A DNA stretch of 64,000 nucleotides from Luteimonas endophytica (lineage in GTDB: Bacteria > Pseudomonadota > Gammaproteobacteria > Xanthomonadales > Xanthomonadaceae), in contig NZ_JARXRM010000008.1 in assembly GCF_029887875.1 (NCBI RefSeq), positions 96,782-160,781 on the forward strand. Direction: 5' to 3'. The notes beneath the pieces are model-generated. The model did no database searches, was not told where the DNA came from, and worked only from the letters and a program-made list of their open reading frames with translations. The translations under genes and the position numbers were made by a program. Position 1 is the first letter of the stretch. Each line of letters opens with the position of its first letter. Shown here piece by piece: positions 1 to 7,768 of this stretch.

Positions 1-964
1 TCAGTCCCGCCGCGCGGGCCTCGGCCAGGAAACCGGCGTCCAGCGCGGCATCGTGGAGGAAGAACGGCACGTTCATCCGCGAACGCGCGGCCGCGGCCAC
101 GTCGTTGCGGTAGAAACCGCCGGAGTCGTCGATCTCGCGGTACAGCAGCCCGGACTTGGCGGCGCTGCGGCGCGCGAACTCCTCCACCCCACCCTCGGCC
201 AGCATCCATTTCACGGTCAGCCCCAGCATGTACCAGTTCCAGCTCGGCGGGGTGTTGAGCATCGAGTCGGCGGCCAGCTGCAGGCGATAGTCGAAGATGT
301 CCGCGCGCGGCTGTCCGGGGCGCTCGAGCAGCTCGCGGCGCACGATCACCACCCCGATGCCGACCGGCCCGAGGTTCTTCTGCGCGCCGGCGTAGATCAG
401 GCCGTAGCGGGCGATGTCGAGCGGCTCGGAGGCGATGCTGGAACTGAAATCGGCGAACAGCGGCACCCCGCCCACCTCCGGCGTGTCGCGGAATTCCACC
501 CCGTGAATGGTCTCGTTGGCGGTGATGTGCACGTAGGCGGCATCGTCCGACAGGCGCCAGTCCGCTCGCGCGGGGATCTCGCGGAAGCCGCCGGTCTCGC
601 CGCTGGCGGCGATGCGCAGGTCCACGTACGGGGCGGCCTGGCGCAGCGCAGTTCGCCCCCAGTGCCCGGTGACGACGTAGTCCGCCGGCTGCCCCGGGGC
701 GGCGAAGTTCAGCGCGATCAACGCCTGCTGGGTGGTGGCGCCGCCGCCGCCGAACAGCACCGCGTAGTCGTCCGGCACGCCGAGCAGTCGGCGCAGGTCG
801 GCCTCCGCTTCGGCCGCCACCGCCATGAACTCGGGACCGCGATGGCTGAGCTCCACGATCGAGGCGCCGGCGTCGCGCCATTCGAGCATCTCCTGCTGCG
901 CCTGGCGCAGGACCGGTTCCGGCAATGCCGCGGGGCCGGCGCTGAAGTTGTACGCTCGCGACAT
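1..964 (-). CDS. serC: Phosphoserine aminotransferase SerC (3' end beyond window)
   Basis: PLP-dependent aminotransferase of serine biosynthesis; it converts 3-phosphohydroxypyruvate to phosphoserine and also serves the pyridoxal phosphate pathway. The product begins [19 protein letters not shown], the classic SerC N-terminus, and continues with a GGGGATTQ cofactor-binding loop and the Schiff-base lysine region AGAQKNLGP. About 321 of roughly 360 residues are inside the window; the C-terminus lies upstream of base 1. The ATG at 962-964 is the natural start because the family's conserved N-terminus begins right there. The gene is divergent from msrP with a 122-base spacer. Confidence 0.95.
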   Translation of the reverse strand, partial: MSRAYNFSAGPAALPEPVLRQAQQEMLEWRDAGASIVELSHRGPEFMAVAAEAEADLRRLLGVPDDYAVLFGGGGATTQQALIALNFAAPGQPADYVVTGHWGRTALRQAAPYVDLRIAASGETGGFREIPARADWRLSDDAAYVHITANETIHGVEFRDTPEVGGVPLFADFSSSIASEPLDIARYGLIYAGAQKNLGPVGIGVVIVRRELLERPGQPRADIFDYRLQLAADSMLNTPPSWNWYMLGLTVKWMLAEGGVEEFARRSAAKSGLLYREIDDSGGFYRNDVAAAARSRMNVPFFLHDAALDAGFLAEARAAGL

Positions 965-1086
965 CGGTGGCCTTTCGCTCGGATCACGACGGGCCCGTAG
1001 TATGCCGCAGCGCATCATCGGGTGCGGCGCAACCTTCTTCCCGTTGCGATGTCCAATCCAACTGCCGCCCAGCCCGGAGCCAACCG

Positions 1087-2055
1087 ATGAACCTGCGCGA
1101 TGCCCTGCGGATCTCCGCCGCGGAGGTTACCGATGAAACCGTCTATCGATCGCGGCGTCGGCTGCTGGCGGCCCTCGCCGGGGCCCCGGCCCTGGGCCTG
1201 GCCGGCTGCGCCGACGCCGAGCCGCCGCCACCGGCACGTCCGGTGCCCGGCGCCGCCGAGGTCGCCGCCGGCTTCGACACCGAGGAGCCGCTGACCCGCT
1301 TCCAGGACGCCAGCACCTACAACAACTTCTACGAGTTCGGCACCGGCAAGGCGGACCCGTCGCGCGCGGCGCGCACGCTGCGGCTCGAGCCCTGGAACGT
1401 GGCCGTCGGCGGCGAGTGCGAGCGCCCCGGAACCCTGCTGCTCGACGAGCTGCTTCGCGGCCTGCTGCCCGAGGAGCGCACCTACCGGCTGCGCTGCGTG
1501 GAGGGCTGGTCGATGGTGATCCCGTGGCTGGGGGTTCCGCTGGGCGCGGTGCTGCGGCGCTTCGCCCCGACCTCGAAGGCGAAGTACGTCGCCTTCGCCA
1601 CCCTCGCCGATCGCGAGCAGATGCCGGGCATCCGCTACCGCTCGATCGACTGGCCCTACCGGGAGGGCCTGCGCATCGACGAGGCCATGCACCCGCTGGC
1701 CCTGCTCGCCACCGGCATGTACGGACGGCCGCTGCCGCAGCAGAACGGCGCGCCGCTGCGGCTGGTGGTGCCGTGGAAGTACGGCTTCAAGAGCATCAAG
1801 TCGATCGTCGCGATCGACTTCGTCGAAAGAATGCCGCCGACCGCCTGGAACGACCTGCAGCCGTCGGAGTACGGGTTCTTCTCCAACGTCAATCCGCAGG
1901 TGGACCACCCGCGCTGGAGCCAGAAGACCGAGCGCCGGATCGCCGGCAGCGCCGGCAAGCTGTTCGCCAACCGCATCGAAACCCGGATGTTCAACGGCTA
2001 CGCCGACCAGGTCGGTTCGATGTACGCAGGCATGGACCTGGAAAAGTGGTTCTGA
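1087..2055 (+). CDS. msrP: Methionine sulfoxide reductase catalytic subunit MsrP (YedY)
   Basis: Periplasmic molybdopterin enzyme that repairs oxidised methionines in envelope proteins. The 322-residue product has a twin-arginine signal ([11 protein letters not shown], residues 22-32) and the molybdenum-ligand cysteine in [10 protein letters not shown] (C137). The C-terminal half carries the family's [12 protein letters not shown] and YNGYADQ-like motifs (here [10 protein letters not shown]). The frame is open upstream to 967, but ATG 1087 places the Tat signal correctly and matches family length. It is followed at once, with overlap, by its membrane partner msrQ. Confidence 0.95.
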   Translation: MNLRDALRISAAEVTDETVYRSRRRLLAALAGAPALGLAGCADAEPPPPARPVPGAAEVAAGFDTEEPLTRFQDASTYNNFYEFGTGKADPSRAARTLRLEPWNVAVGGECERPGTLLLDELLRGLLPEERTYRLRCVEGWSMVIPWLGVPLGAVLRRFAPTSKAKYVAFATLADREQMPGIRYRSIDWPYREGLRIDEAMHPLALLATGMYGRPLPQQNGAPLRLVVPWKYGFKSIKSIVAIDFVERMPPTAWNDLQPSEYGFFSNVNPQVDHPRWSQKTERRIAGSAGKLFANRIETRMFNGYADQVGSMYAGMDLEKWF

Positions 2056-2723
2056 GCCCGAAGGGGTTCCTGGCGTCTGGGCGCGGCACGGCGACGCCGA
2101 CCGGCAATCCCCTCCTCGTCGCCAAGGCCGCTGTCCACGCCCTCGCGCTGGCGCCGCTGGCGCTGCTCGCCTGGCAGTTCTGGCAGGTGTTCAGCGAGGC
2201 CGACATCGATGCGCTCGGCGCCGATCCCGTGGCCGAGATCGAGCACCGGCTCGGCATCTGGGCGCTGCGGCTGCTGCTGATCACCCTGGCGATCACCCCG
2301 CTGCGCCAGCTGAGCGGCCAGCCGCTGCTGCTGCGCTTCAGGCGCATGCTCGGCCTCTACGCGTTCGCCTATGCCAGCCTGCACTTCTCCGCCTGGCTGG
2401 TGCTGGACCTGCGCGGTTACTGGCTCACGCTGTTCGAGGAGATCGTCGAGCGGCCGTACATCACGGTGGGTTTCGCCGCCTGGCTGCTGCTGGTGCCGCT
2501 GGCGATCACCTCAACCCGCGGCTGGATGCGGCGGCTGGGGCGCAACTGGGGCCGCCTTCACAGGCTGGTGTATGCAGTCGCGGCGCTGGCGGTGCTGCAC
2601 TTCTGGTGGATCGTGAAATCCGACGTCCGCGAACCGCTGCTGTACGCCTCGATCCTGGGCTTGCTGCTCGGCTGGCGGCTGTGGCGCAGGCTGCGTCGGA
2701 CCAGGCGTCAGCCGCTGCCGTAG
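2046..2723 (+). CDS. msrQ: Heme-binding membrane subunit MsrQ
   Basis: Quinone-linked, heme b membrane protein that feeds electrons to MsrP. The sequence shows a ferric-reductase-like set of about six membrane helices with histidines in YASLHFSAWLV and RLHRLVYAVA...VLHFWW, the expected heme ligands. No ATG lies near the gene's beginning. GTG at 2046, overlapping the end of msrP by 10 bases and preceded by GGAA, is the best start and implies translational coupling. That gives 225 residues, close to the family's 200-220. The 3' end overlaps the convergent FHA gene by 16 bases. Confidence 0.88.
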   Translation: MVLSPKGFLASGRGTATPTGNPLLVAKAAVHALALAPLALLAWQFWQVFSEADIDALGADPVAEIEHRLGIWALRLLLITLAITPLRQLSGQPLLLRFRRMLGLYAFAYASLHFSAWLVLDLRGYWLTLFEEIVERPYITVGFAAWLLLVPLAITSTRGWMRRLGRNWGRLHRLVYAVAALAVLHFWWIVKSDVREPLLYASILGLLLGWRLWRRLRRTRRQPLP

Positions 2724-3517
2724 AGCAGCAGCAGGCTCAGCAGCGCCGCCAGCGCCAGCGCCGCCAGCAGCAGCCAGGGCAGGCGCCAGGCACGGCGAGC
2801 TTCGCTCCCGGCGCGTACCGGCGCCGGCGCGGCGGCGTCCGATCGCGCGACCGCATCGGCAATCGGCTCCTGTCCGGCGAAGGCGCGCACCGGCGCCTCC
2901 ACCACGAAGCGGTGGTGCGAATCGAACACCACCTGGTCGCCCGGCAGCAGCACCGCGTCGCGCACCGATTCTCCGTTCACCACGCTGCCCTCGTCCGAAC
3001 CGAGATCGCGCAGGAGCACGCAGCCCTCGCCCAGTTCGAGCCGCGCATGCCGCTCGGCGAAGGCGGCGTCGTCGATGCGGATGTCCGACTCGGCGGCGCG
3101 CCCCACGGTGCGGGGCCGCTCCAGGGTGAAACTGCGGCCGTGGTGCTGACCACCGACACCGCGCAACACCACCCTGGGATCCGGGTCCGGCTCGGGCGCC
3201 GGCGCGCCCGCCGGGGCCGCCTGCCGCCGCTCGCCGACCAGGCGCATCTCGATCCCGTCGACGTACACCGTGTCGCCGATGCGCAGCATCGCGAGCCTGC
3301 GGATCTCGCGGCCGTTGACGTGCACGCCGCGTTCTCCCTCGGCCACCGTCAGCCACACCCCGCGCCGGTCGACGCAGAAGCGCACCACCGCCGGCTGGCC
3401 GTTGCCGACCACGTCCAGTTCGCCGCGGCTACGCGCCCGTCCGATGCCGTGCATGCCCACGCCGAGCGGCAGGTCGGGCCGGGCGGCCGAGGTGAATCGC
3501 AGCTTCAGGACTTCCAT
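2708..3517 (-). CDS. FHA-domain protein with C-terminal membrane anchor
   Basis: A 269-residue protein. A canonical forkhead-associated (phosphothreonine-binding) domain lies at about residues 115-207, with the GR, SDIRIDD, RHARL and NGESV hallmarks. Residues 20-95 form a second, degenerate FHA-like repeat (GRARSRGELDVV, VNGREI). A single hydrophobic segment ends the protein ([20 protein letters not shown]), so the FHA domains probably face the cytoplasm. The frame is open upstream to 3799, but only MEVLKLRF at 3517 begins recognisable protein, and the upstream part would overlap the divergent gene at 3603. No kinase or secretion genes are adjacent, so the signalling partner is unknown. Confidence 0.8.
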   Translation of the reverse strand: MEVLKLRFTSAARPDLPLGVGMHGIGRARSRGELDVVGNGQPAVVRFCVDRRGVWLTVAEGERGVHVNGREIRRLAMLRIGDTVYVDGIEMRLVGERRQAAPAGAPAPEPDPDPRVVLRGVGGQHHGRSFTLERPRTVGRAAESDIRIDDAAFAERHARLELGEGCVLLRDLGSDEGSVVNGESVRDAVLLPGDQVVFDSHHRFVVEAPVRAFAGQEPIADAVARSDAAAPAPVRAGSEARRAWRLPWLLLAALALAALLSLLLLYGSG

Positions 3518-3602
3518 CCGGCGGGAATCTAGCACGTCGACCCACTTGGACAGGCGCCCGCGCAGCGCCAGAATGGTCGTCCACACCCAGCGAGAACGCG
3601 CC

Positions 3603-3881
3603 ATGGCCGGTATCGACATCCACCACCCCCACTCCCTGCCGATGCCGGAGGCGCGCGCACGGATCGAGGAGGTGGCCCGGAAGCTGTCGGAGCGCTTCGG
3701 GATGGAATACGCATGGGATGGCGACCAGCTCCGCTTCGAGCGCTCCGGAGTGAACGGCCGAATCGAGCTGGCGCCGGACGCGTTGCACGTCACCGCCAAG
3801 CTGGGGTTCCTGCTTTCGGCGATGCACGGTCCGATCGAGGGGGAGATCCGTCGGGTGCTGGAGGAAAAGTTCGCGGCCTGA
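3603..3881 (+). CDS. Polyhydroxyalkanoic acid system (PHA granule) family protein
   Basis: A 92-residue protein of the PHA_gran_rgn type, small alpha/beta proteins often encoded near PHA synthesis genes. Visible features are the opening MAGIDIHHPHSLP, an amphipathic helix with the motif EVARKLSERFGM, and the closing GPIEGEIRRVLEEKF. Family members are about 90 residues, so it is complete. The ATG at 3603 follows the divergent FHA gene by 85 bases. The phasin at 6008 supports a granule or storage-lipid context; no PHA synthase is in the window, so function is inferred. Confidence 0.82.
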   Translation: MAGIDIHHPHSLPMPEARARIEEVARKLSERFGMEYAWDGDQLRFERSGVNGRIELAPDALHVTAKLGFLLSAMHGPIEGEIRRVLEEKFAA

Positions 3882-3885
3882 GCGC

Positions 3886-4602
3886 TCAGGCCTGGCCGAA
3901 CGGCTGCGGGTGCTCCTCGAACAGCCGCTGCATCGCGGCGCGCTCCTCCGCGCCGATCTCCCCCACGAAACCCTCGACCTCGCCCAGCTGATCGAACGCG
4001 GCGTATCCGCGCTCCAGAAAGCCCTGCAGTTCGTTCAATCCGGCCAGCCGCGCCGGGCCGCGCGAGAACGCCAGCAGCGCCGCCACCCCGCGCTGCCTCA
4101 GGGCGCGGCCGAAACCGCTGCCGACTTCCTCGATCATCGCGATCTGGTGCGCGCGCAGCCGCGGCAGGCCGACTTCGCGATAGGCGCGTCCATACAGGTC
4201 CTGGGTGAGGCGCCGGCCGCGCGGCGCCAGGTGCTGCAGGGCCGCGGCCATGCGCAGGTCCAGGGCCTGGCTGAGCGCCCCCAGCTCGATCGCCGAGGCG
4301 ATGGTGTCGAGCAGCCGCGGTGGCAGCAGTTTCTGCATCATCGGGATCACCCGCACGATGTCGGCGTCGCGGCGGGCGAAGTCGTGGTCGCCGTAGACGT
4401 CCTGCAGGAAGAACCGGGCCGCGGCGCGGCGCCGTGGATCCTCGAGGAACCGCGCGAAGCTGCGCTCCAGCCGCTGCGCCTGCCAGCGCCGCAGCTCCGG
4501 CAGCCAGCGCAGCGCGTTGCGCGGGTCGGCCGGGTCATGCAAAGCCTGGTGCCAGCCGACCCGGCGCGACAGCCGCGCAATGACGTCGTGGTGGCGGGAC
4601 AT
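3886..4602 (-). CDS. FFLEELY-motif family protein, function unknown
   Basis: A 238-residue, all-helical, arginine-rich soluble protein. The segment ARFFLQDVYGDHDFARRD (about residues 63-80) matches the signature of the xanthomonad FFLEELY family, usually found beside patatin, phasin and PHA-system genes as here. The frame extends to 4695, but MSRHHDVIARLS at 4602 is the likely start because the upstream residues look non-coding. It is convergent with the PHA-system gene (4-base gap) and divergent from the patatin gene. No catalytic motif is visible and the biochemical role is unknown. Confidence 0.75.
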   Translation of the reverse strand: MSRHHDVIARLSRRVGWHQALHDPADPRNALRWLPELRRWQAQRLERSFARFLEDPRRRAAARFFLQDVYGDHDFARRDADIVRVIPMMQKLLPPRLLDTIASAIELGALSQALDLRMAAALQHLAPRGRRLTQDLYGRAYREVGLPRLRAHQIAMIEEVGSGFGRALRQRGVAALLAFSRGPARLAGLNELQGFLERGYAAFDQLGEVEGFVGEIGAEERAAMQRLFEEHPQPFGQA

Positions 4603-4685
4603 GACGCCATGATCGGCGCTGGCGCGGCGGCGGGGCAAGTCCGGCGCCGCGGTTACACTGGCCCGGTCCCACCGGATCCGACCGC

Positions 4686-5948
4686 ATGCTCTCACTGCAT
4701 CCCGCCCGGCGCAGGCCGAGCCGCCGCCGCCCGCCGCGCATCGGCCTGGCCGTCGCCGGCGGCGGCCCGCTCGGGGGCATGTACGAGCTGGGCGCGCTGC
4801 GCGCCCTCGACGAGGCGCTGGAAGGCTTCGATCCCACCGCGCTCGACTGCTACGTCGGCATCAGCAGCGGCGCGTTCCTCGCCGCGGGCCTGGCCAACCG
4901 CATCGACACCGGATCGATGTGCCGGATCCTCATCACCGGCGACAGCGACGACGTTCGCTTCCGCCCCGGTGTGTTCATGCGACCGGCGCTGCCGGAATAC
5001 CTGCGCCGCGCCGCCGGCCTTCCGCGGCTGACCCTGCGATGGTGGCAGCGGCGGCTCGGCCTGGCCGCTGCGCGCCGCGGCAGCGACGCGGGGCTGGGCG
5101 GGATGCTGCCCACCGGGCTGTTCGACAACCGCGAACTGGAGCGTTTCCTGCGGGGGGTGCTGACCCGGCGCGGCCGCAGCAACGACTTCCGCCGGCTCGA
5201 CGGCCGCCTGCACGTGGTCGCGGTGGACCTGGACAGCGGCGAATCGGTGCTGTTCGGCGGCGAGGGCTGGGACGACGTGCCGATCTCGGTGGCCGTGCAG
5301 GCCAGCGCGGCCCTGCCGGGACTCTACCCGCCGGTCGAGATCCGCGGCCGACACTTCGTCGACGGCGCACTGCGCCGCACCCTGCACGCCTCGGTGCTGC
5401 TGGAGCGCGGCGTCGACCTGCTGATCGGGATCAATCCGCTGGTGCCGTTCAACAGCGCGGCGGGCGGCGGCACCCGGGGCCGGCCCGACGACCCGCGGCG
5501 CCTCGCCGAACGCGGCCTGCCGGCGGTGCTGTCCCAGACCTTCCGCACCCTGCTGCAGTCGCGCATGGAGGTGGGGCTGGCGCGCTATGCGCGCCAATAC
5601 CCTGCGGTGGACCAGATGGTGTTCGAGCCCGGCCCTGCGGATGGCGACCTGTTCTTCGCCAATGCCTTCAGCTTCTCGGCGCGGCAGCGGATCTGCGAAC
5701 TGGCCTACCGCAACACCCTGGACGACCTGCGCCGGCGCGCCGGCGAGCTGGTACCGCTTCTGGCTGCGCACCGGCTCCGGCTGCGCATGGACGTGCTCGA
5801 CGATCCCGGCCGCACCCTGCTCCACGGGCTGCAGGCGCCCGGCCCGCGCAGCACCGACACCACCGCACGCCTGCGCCACGCCCTGGACGATACCGAGCGC
5901 CTCCTCGCCGCGCGCGGTCCGGCTCGACGCCGTTCGCCGGTGGTGTGA
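4686..5948 (+). CDS. Patatin-like phospholipase
   Basis: A 420-residue lipid acyl hydrolase. The oxyanion hole is GGGPLGG (residues 25-31), the nucleophile elbow GISSG (58-62, Ser60) and the catalytic aspartate lies in FVDGALRR (Asp226), giving the full Ser-Asp dyad. No signal peptide is evident; the N-terminus is Arg-rich. It sits directly upstream of the phasin (59-base gap), and related proteins have been linked to PHA depolymerisation or membrane lipid turnover. Substrate cannot be told from sequence. Confidence 0.88.
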   Translation: MLSLHPARRRPSRRRPPRIGLAVAGGGPLGGMYELGALRALDEALEGFDPTALDCYVGISSGAFLAAGLANRIDTGSMCRILITGDSDDVRFRPGVFMRPALPEYLRRAAGLPRLTLRWWQRRLGLAAARRGSDAGLGGMLPTGLFDNRELERFLRGVLTRRGRSNDFRRLDGRLHVVAVDLDSGESVLFGGEGWDDVPISVAVQASAALPGLYPPVEIRGRHFVDGALRRTLHASVLLERGVDLLIGINPLVPFNSAAGGGTRGRPDDPRRLAERGLPAVLSQTFRTLLQSRMEVGLARYARQYPAVDQMVFEPGPADGDLFFANAFSFSARQRICELAYRNTLDDLRRRAGELVPLLAAHRLRLRMDVLDDPGRTLLHGLQAPGPRSTDTTARLRHALDDTERLLAARGPARRRSPVV

Positions 5949-6007
5949 ATGCTCTAGACGCCGCCGTGATGCTCTGCTGCGTACCTTTCGCGGCAAACGG
6001 AGGCAAC

Positions 6008-6565
6008 ATGGCCAAGTTCAAGAAGACAGCGAAGAAGACCGGCGCCCGGCGCAGCAGCGCGTCGGCCGGCGCCGAACGGCAGGGCGAAGGCCTGTCGCGC
6101 AGCCTGAGCGAATCGGCGCAGCAGATCTGGCTGGCCGGGGTCGGTGCGTTCGGACGCGCCCAGGCCGAGGGCACCCGCCTGTTCGAGGCGCTGGTGCGCG
6201 AGGGTCAGACCGTCGAGGAGCACGCGCGCAGGTTCGCCGGTGGCCAGGCCGACGTGGTCCGCGATGCGGTCGAATCCCGGGTCGGCCAGGCTCGCCATCG
6301 TGCCACCGACACCTGGGACCGCCTGGAAAAGGTGTTCGAGGAACGCGTGCAGCGCGCATTGCTCGGCCTGGGCGTGCCCAACCGGGAGGACCTGACCGAA
6401 CTGACCCGGCGCGTCGACGCGCTGACCGCGGAGCTGCGGCGACAGTCCAGCACCCCGGCCGCGCGCAAGGTAGCGGCCGCCCGGCCGGTGGCCAAGAAGG
6501 CCACGCGCAAGGCGGCCAAGCGGCCCGCCGCGACCACCCGCCCGCGCAAGCCCGCAGCCGGCTGA
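6008..6565 (+). CDS. Phasin family protein
   Basis: A 185-residue amphipathic, helix-forming protein that would coat PHA or lipid granules. The core LSRSLSESAQQIWLAGVGAFGRAQAEG is the phasin signature (PhaI/PhaF-like), followed by a heptad-rich helix and a leucine-patterned segment DLTELTRRVDALTAEL. The C-terminal 45 residues are an Ala/Lys/Arg/Pro-rich, histone H1-like tail as in PhaF, which binds DNA and partitions granules. The ATG at 6008 is preceded by a GGAGG Shine-Dalgarno sequence. The frame remains open far upstream through the patatin gene, which is a compositional artefact. Confidence 0.88.
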   Translation: MAKFKKTAKKTGARRSSASAGAERQGEGLSRSLSESAQQIWLAGVGAFGRAQAEGTRLFEALVREGQTVEEHARRFAGGQADVVRDAVESRVGQARHRATDTWDRLEKVFEERVQRALLGLGVPNREDLTELTRRVDALTAELRRQSSTPAARKVAAARPVAKKATRKAAKRPAATTRPRKPAAG

Positions 6566-6748
6566 TCCGCTCGGCCGTCCAGGCGACCCGGCCCCGCGGC
6601 GGGCATCACCGGCCGCCCCGCGCGCATCGCGGGAGCTGCCGGCGCGGATGGTCGTCGGGCCGCCCGGTGCTCGCGCGCTTAACCCGCCGCGCGATTCCGA
6701 CTATCCTTCCTGCCCACCCGCGCCGGCGGGCATCGCAACAGGACAGGG

Positions 6749-7723
6749 GTGCTTGGCGTGAGTGCAGGTCTGCAATGGGCGGTGGTCGTGGCGGTCGTGC
6801 TGCTGCTGGGCGGTGCCGCCACGCTGTACATCCGCAAGGTGCTGCTGCGCCGCGACGAGACCGAGTCGGGCATCAGCGCCCTTTCCGGCACCTCCTGGCG
6901 CGAATTCATCCACCTGGTGCTGGAAGCTCTCGCGCGGCGCGGCTTCAACCGGGTGTTCGACCACGAGGTCGCCGCCGGAGACAAGGACTACACCCTCGAA
7001 CGCGACGGCCGGCGCTGGCTGCTCTCGTGCAAGCACGGCAGCGCGTTCGTGCTCGGCAACGCCACGGTCAAGGAGCTCGCCAACGACGTGCGCCTGGCGA
7101 ACGCCAGCGGCGGGTTCCTGTTCACCCAGGGGAAGATCTCCGACGAGGCGCGCCGGACCGCAGCGATGCACAACATCGAGCTGCTCGACGGCGCCACCCT
7201 GTGGCCGGAGTTGCGCGACCTGGTGCGCCCGGAGCAGCTGGCCGGCATCCGCGCCGCCGCCGCGCGTCGCGCCCGCCAGCGCACCATCCTGGCCTGGCTG
7301 CTGGCGGTGCTGGCCGGGATCGCCGTCTACCTGCTGCTGCCGCCCCGCGCGACCGGGCCGGCCGAGGCCGCCCCCGCAGCGGCACCCGCCGCGGCCAGGC
7401 CCGCGCCCGGCCAGGCCCCGGACCAGGTGGCCGCCCCCGCCGCGGATGCTACCGGGGCGCCCCAGGCTGGCCCGGCGCTGACAGCGGCGCAGCAGCGCGA
7501 GGCCGTGGTCAGCGCCATCGCCACCCTGCCGATGGTGGACCGGGCGTTCTGGGCCACCCAGTCCACCCTCGAGGTGGTGCTGCTGGACACACAGAGCGAC
7601 GCGATGGCGGCGATCTGCCCGCTCGTCGAGCGTTATCCGGAGCTGGCGGCCTCGCGCGTCCAGCTCACCCCGCCGGCCGAGAGCGACGTGCCGGTCCGCT
7701 TCAGGCAGTGCCGCACGTACTGA
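6749..7723 (+). CDS. Membrane protein with restriction-endonuclease-like (Mrr/PD-(D/E)XK) domain
   Basis: A 324-residue protein. An N-terminal membrane helix (residues 9-25) is followed by a soluble nuclease-fold domain (about 45-165) with D80 in KDYTL and the S93-C94-K95 catalytic strand in RRWLLSCKHG. A second membrane helix (about 176-197), an Ala/Pro-rich linker and a C-terminal domain ending in FRQCRTY complete it. The acidic position of (D/E)xK is replaced by Ser, so catalysis is uncertain. GTG at 6749 follows a GGACAGG motif; GTG at 6758 is an alternative. It stands alone and convergent with the next gene. DNA cleavage has not been shown for this architecture. Confidence 0.7.
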   Translation: MLGVSAGLQWAVVVAVVLLLGGAATLYIRKVLLRRDETESGISALSGTSWREFIHLVLEALARRGFNRVFDHEVAAGDKDYTLERDGRRWLLSCKHGSAFVLGNATVKELANDVRLANASGGFLFTQGKISDEARRTAAMHNIELLDGATLWPELRDLVRPEQLAGIRAAAARRARQRTILAWLLAVLAGIAVYLLLPPRATGPAEAAPAAAPAAARPAPGQAPDQVAAPAADATGAPQAGPALTAAQQREAVVSAIATLPMVDRAFWATQSTLEVVLLDTQSDAMAAICPLVERYPELAASRVQLTPPAESDVPVRFRQCRTY

Positions 7724-7768
7724 GCGCGGCGCCGGCTGGGTCCGGCCCGGCCGGCGTGGGGGCCGCGG

